From assembly GCF_000023585.1 (NCBI RefSeq), contig NC_012914.1, positions 5,649,501 to 5,713,500 on the forward strand: a stretch of DNA of 64,000 bases, written 5' to 3'. The stretch comes from Paenibacillus sp. JDR-2. GTDB lineage: Bacteria > Bacillota > Bacilli > Paenibacillales > Paenibacillaceae. Positions 62,044 through 64,000 of the stretch are shown here, in pieces; the stretch's first letter is position 1, and each line of letters opens with the position of its first letter. Under the pieces are notes generated by a model, which saw only the letters and a program-made list of their open reading frames with translations, was not told the origin of the DNA and made no database searches. Made by a program: the position numbers and the translations under genes.

Positions 62044-62133
62044 TTTATCCGACTCCCTACTCCTAATAAAGTAAAACAATAATGTTATTATACCTAACAG
62101 TTCGGCTGGAATATGTCGGAAAGTGTGGTAAGA

Positions 62134-62337
62134 TTAGTTCTTTTTTTGTCGAAAATAGGAATATGGGCCCATTTTTTCGTAAAATTCCAGCTCCAACCAC
62201 GTTGGAAGCCTTTGTAAAATCGCATAACAAATGGTTAGAAATAGGTTAGAGACAGATAGAGCTGCTCCTAACCTTTTTTTCATAGATAGGCAATCTTCAA
62301 TCTCATTCCTTACTGCTTCCATCCTATGCAAGTCCAA
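62134..62337 (-). CDS. small hypothetical protein, possibly decayed
   Basis: 67-codon frame (MDLHRMEAVRNEIEDCLSMK, ending GPYSYFRQKKN). It has a helical core but no good ribosome site and starts right after a terminator hairpin. It could be a worn Spo0E-size protein, but the SQELD-type signature is missing. Weak call. Confidence 0.3.
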   Translation of the reverse strand: MDLHRMEAVRNEIEDCLSMKKRLGAALSVSNLFLTICYAILQRLPTWLELEFYEKMGPYSYFRQKKN

Positions 62338-62342
62338 AACAT

Positions 62343-62374
62343 AAAATAACCGTCTCTACGGAGACGGTTATTTT
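62343..62374 (-). terminator. terminator of the DUF2975-like gene
   Basis: Perfect 14-bp stem AAAATAACCGTCTC/GAGACGGTTATTTT with loop TACG, 24 bases after the stop codon. Confidence 0.88.
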
Positions 62375-62397
62375 ATATTCGGGTATGCCCTTAAAGG

Positions 62398-62871
62398 TTA
62401 AACGGTAAGTTCATTCTCTGACTTAAGCTTTATGGCGTTTTGCAGCAGACGCTCGAGCAAAGCGCCAAACACGGCGATTACAAATGAAGCAAAAGCTACA
62501 GCCAACCCCATTACGATAATCCCCGGCGCATCTTCTTGTCTCGCCATTATAATTACGACCGGCATCATCGCCACAAAAATGATTCCGATAGATACACCGC
62601 AATATTTAATCTTCTTTAACGCCCGGACGGACAACTCGGAAAACGCGATGTTCTTATCAATATAACCAAGCAATCTCATGGCCATATATAAAGCTATAAA
62701 GTATGGGATTACGGCAACAAAAAAGCCGATATCCGATGGATGCATCCTGCCTGGAAATTGGTTAGGGTTATTCCGTATCAAAGCTATCACCGCAAATATG
62801 CAAACAGCAATCGCAGGTATCGCCATTAATAAGACGGTTATCTTTAGAAAAAGTGTGGATACTCGGTTCAT
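62398..62871 (-). CDS. DUF2975-like four-helix membrane protein
   Basis: 157 aa with four membrane helices (about residues 8-30, 47-67, 87-108 and 118-140). The composition and the SELSVRALKKIKYCGVSIGI segment resemble the DUF2975 family, often encoded next to a small XRE regulator; such a gene is not directly adjacent. ATG at 62871 after GAGGTGG; a GTG three codons earlier lies in that site. Confidence 0.7.
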   Translation of the reverse strand: MNRVSTLFLKITVLLMAIPAIAVCIFAVIALIRNNPNQFPGRMHPSDIGFFVAVIPYFIALYMAMRLLGYIDKNIAFSELSVRALKKIKYCGVSIGIIFVAMMPVVIIMARQEDAPGIIVMGLAVAFASFVIAVFGALLERLLQNAIKLKSENELTV

Positions 62872-63103
62872 AACAACCACCTCATCTGTGTAGACTCAGT
62901 GTTATTATAATCCGATATTTATCGTTTCACAATATATTTTAATCGTTTTCCCCCTTAGACTCTGGGATGTATTTGCATTGTTCTTCGCCCTTGCCCTCCG
63001 CTTTCCACTTTTCGCTTTCCGCTTTTCGCTTTTCGCCCTTCTCTGCCCCGCCCTTCAACAGGCGAGCGGCATTTTGCACAGCCTGCTCTTTTTTGTTTTT
63101 GTA

Positions 63104-63262
63104 GTGTGGGTGTGAAGGAATAGAGGGAAAGTATCTCCTGGAAGAGCGGAGCGTTCGCCTTTGAAATCGTGGGATTACCATAGCCTAATTAATTCAGAAT
63201 CCCACGATTTCAACAGCGACTGGAAGGAGATACTTTCCCGGCATTCCGAGCCACTCCCACAC
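63104..63262. repeat. nested inverted-repeat element 2
   Basis: The gap 62872-63312 contains no convincing gene: a pyrimidine-rich tract (repeats of CTTTCCGCTTTTCGC near 62985-63035) and this element. Nested perfect repeats: GTGTGGG (63104 with 63262), GGGAAAGTATCTCCT (63125-63139 with 63225-63239) and TGAAATCGTGGGATT (63162-63176 with 63198-63212). Arms resemble element 1 at 14621 in inverted orientation. Confidence 0.68.
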
Positions 63263-63280
63263 TCACCAAACAACAAAAAA

Positions 63281-63306
63281 ACAGGCTGAGCAATTGCCCA
63301 GCCTGT
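63281..63306 (-). terminator. terminator of the glutamate synthase gene
   Basis: Stem ACAGGCTG/CAGCCTGT and TTTTTTTG on the minus strand, seven bases after the stop codon. Confidence 0.88.
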
Positions 63307-63312
63307 TCCCCT

Positions 63313-64000
63313 TTATCCTCCGGTACGAGCCAGCTCTTTCATGCTTTCCTCGAAAGCAGCGAGAAGTGCTTTGTCGTCCGTCAAGCCTGCATCTTCCGCT
63401 TTGCGGATATGCTCCAGCATTTTCTTGTAATCCTTCGGAATAATCTTCACGAATTTCGCGAGCGATCCTTCCCAATCGTTCAGGACACGCGAGCCAACCG
63501 CAGAGCTTGTGTACTCCACATGGCGCTCAATCAGGCCGCGAAGCTCGGCAACATCCGCTTCTGTCTCCAGACGCTCAAGGAGAACCATCTCGATATTGCA
63601 ATTGTTGAAGAAATCACCTTGCTCATCGTACACGTAAGCAACACCGCCGGACATACCTGCCGCGAAGTTGCGGCCTGTGCCGCCAAGCACAACAACCCGG
63701 CCGCCAGTCATGTATTCACAACCATGATCGCCTACGCCCTCAACAACAACCTTCACGCCGGAGTTACGAACCGCGAAGCGTTCGCCTGCGGTACCGCGAA
63801 TGTAAGCTTCGCCATCCGTTGCACCGTACAGCGCCGTGTTGCCGATAATAACGTTCTCTTCGGCTACAAATGTAGCTTTCGGAGACGGAGCAACGATAAT
63901 TTTACCGCCAGAGAGGCCTTTGCCTACATAGTCATTGGAGTCGCCTTCGAGCGAGAGCGTAATGCCCTTCGGTACAAATGCGCCAAAGCTTTGGCCGGCA
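63313..64000 (-). CDS. gltB: glutamate synthase large subunit, C-terminal part
   Basis: Incomplete: the gene enters from the right edge and its last 229 codons are present. The sequence is the GXGXG domain (QSFGAFVPKGITLSLEGDSN, GKGLSGGKIIVAPSPKAT, GVGDHGCEYMTGGRVVVLG) followed by the C-terminal helices ending ESMKELARTGG. The enzyme makes glutamate from glutamine and 2-oxoglutarate. The gene is named gltA in Bacillus subtilis. Confidence 0.93.
   Translation of the reverse strand, partial: AGQSFGAFVPKGITLSLEGDSNDYVGKGLSGGKIIVAPSPKATFVAEENVIIGNTALYGATDGEAYIRGTAGERFAVRNSGVKVVVEGVGDHGCEYMTGGRVVVLGGTGRNFAAGMSGGVAYVYDEQGDFFNNCNIEMVLLERLETEADVAELRGLIERHVEYTSSAVGSRVLNDWEGSLAKFVKIIPKDYKKMLEHIRKAEDAGLTDDKALLAAFEESMKELARTGG

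Noticed and set aside
62939..63181. 80-codon frame rich in Lys and Glu
   Set aside because: It translates a pyrimidine-rich repeat tract and half of the nested hairpin element; no ribosome site.
1..64000. CRISPR array, rRNA operon or intact insertion sequence
   Set aside because: No regularly spaced repeats with unique spacers, no rRNA sequence and no transposase-like gene were seen.

Overview
The window looks like a chromosomal segment of a spore-forming Gram-positive bacterium, most probably Paenibacillus or a close relative. The reasons are an H-type small acid-soluble spore protein, the cortex morphogenetic protein CmpA, S-layer-homology and copper-amine-oxidase-N surface proteins, FapR-type and CcpA-type operators, strong GGAGG ribosome sites and about 50% GC. 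All names come from reading the sequence; no database was searched.

Layout. 1-9.5 kb is AT-rich accessory DNA: a hydrolase, then six or seven small unrelated minus-strand genes (OsmC-like, a phosphotransferase, several unknowns), most followed by a copy of the same ~92-bp dyad element, so the stretch resembles a cassette array without a visible integrase. Next come GNAT and SnoaL-like genes. 8.5-14.5 kb holds a GH29 fucosidase with a divergent AraC regulator and a cre-controlled operon of two Gfo/Idh/MocA oxidoreductases, a sugar isomerase and a second AraC regulator. 14.6-17 kb carries a nested-hairpin element, a stand-alone RepB/AEP primase-like gene and a PGRP amidase. 17.2-20.4 kb has an azoreductase and a cytoplasmic GAF two-component pair.

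20.4-25.4 kb is the most unusual region. A RlaP-like nucleotidyltransferase and a slipin (band 7) are preceded by a structured tRNA-like RNA, and diverge from two WYL-type regulators. This gene mix recalls bacterial RNA-repair loci, but no RtcB or Ro60 gene lies in the window. 25.4-28.6 kb has fabF with a FapR operator, an XRE regulator and an FAH-family hydrolase.

28.6-36.8 kb is an envelope module: a polysaccharide deacetylase, two tandem 493-aa CuAO-N proteins, a propeller lipoprotein and an OmpR-type two-component system. Five promoters here share direct repeats at exactly the same distance from the -10 box, which points to one regulon. 36.9-37.5 kb is a five-tRNA operon (Asn, Ser, Glu, Lys, Leu). 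37.5-48 kb holds housekeeping and stress genes (SprT-like, CmpA, nitroreductase, Rrf2, Tex, MBL hydrolase, DedA, cupredoxin) and an SLH protein. 48-51.5 kb has two spore-type small genes beside a three-gene NHEJ operon (ku, ligase, polymerase). 51.5-57.4 kb has cardiolipin synthase, rmlCBD and an ABC exporter. 57.6-61.9 kb has a small Cys-rich protein under a promoter with a perfect cre palindrome, and an exopolysaccharide-type cluster (PilZ, CpsD-like kinase, sugar nucleotidyltransferase, LCP enzyme) opposite an XRE regulator. The window ends in a second nested-hairpin element and the 3' part of the glutamate synthase large-subunit gene.
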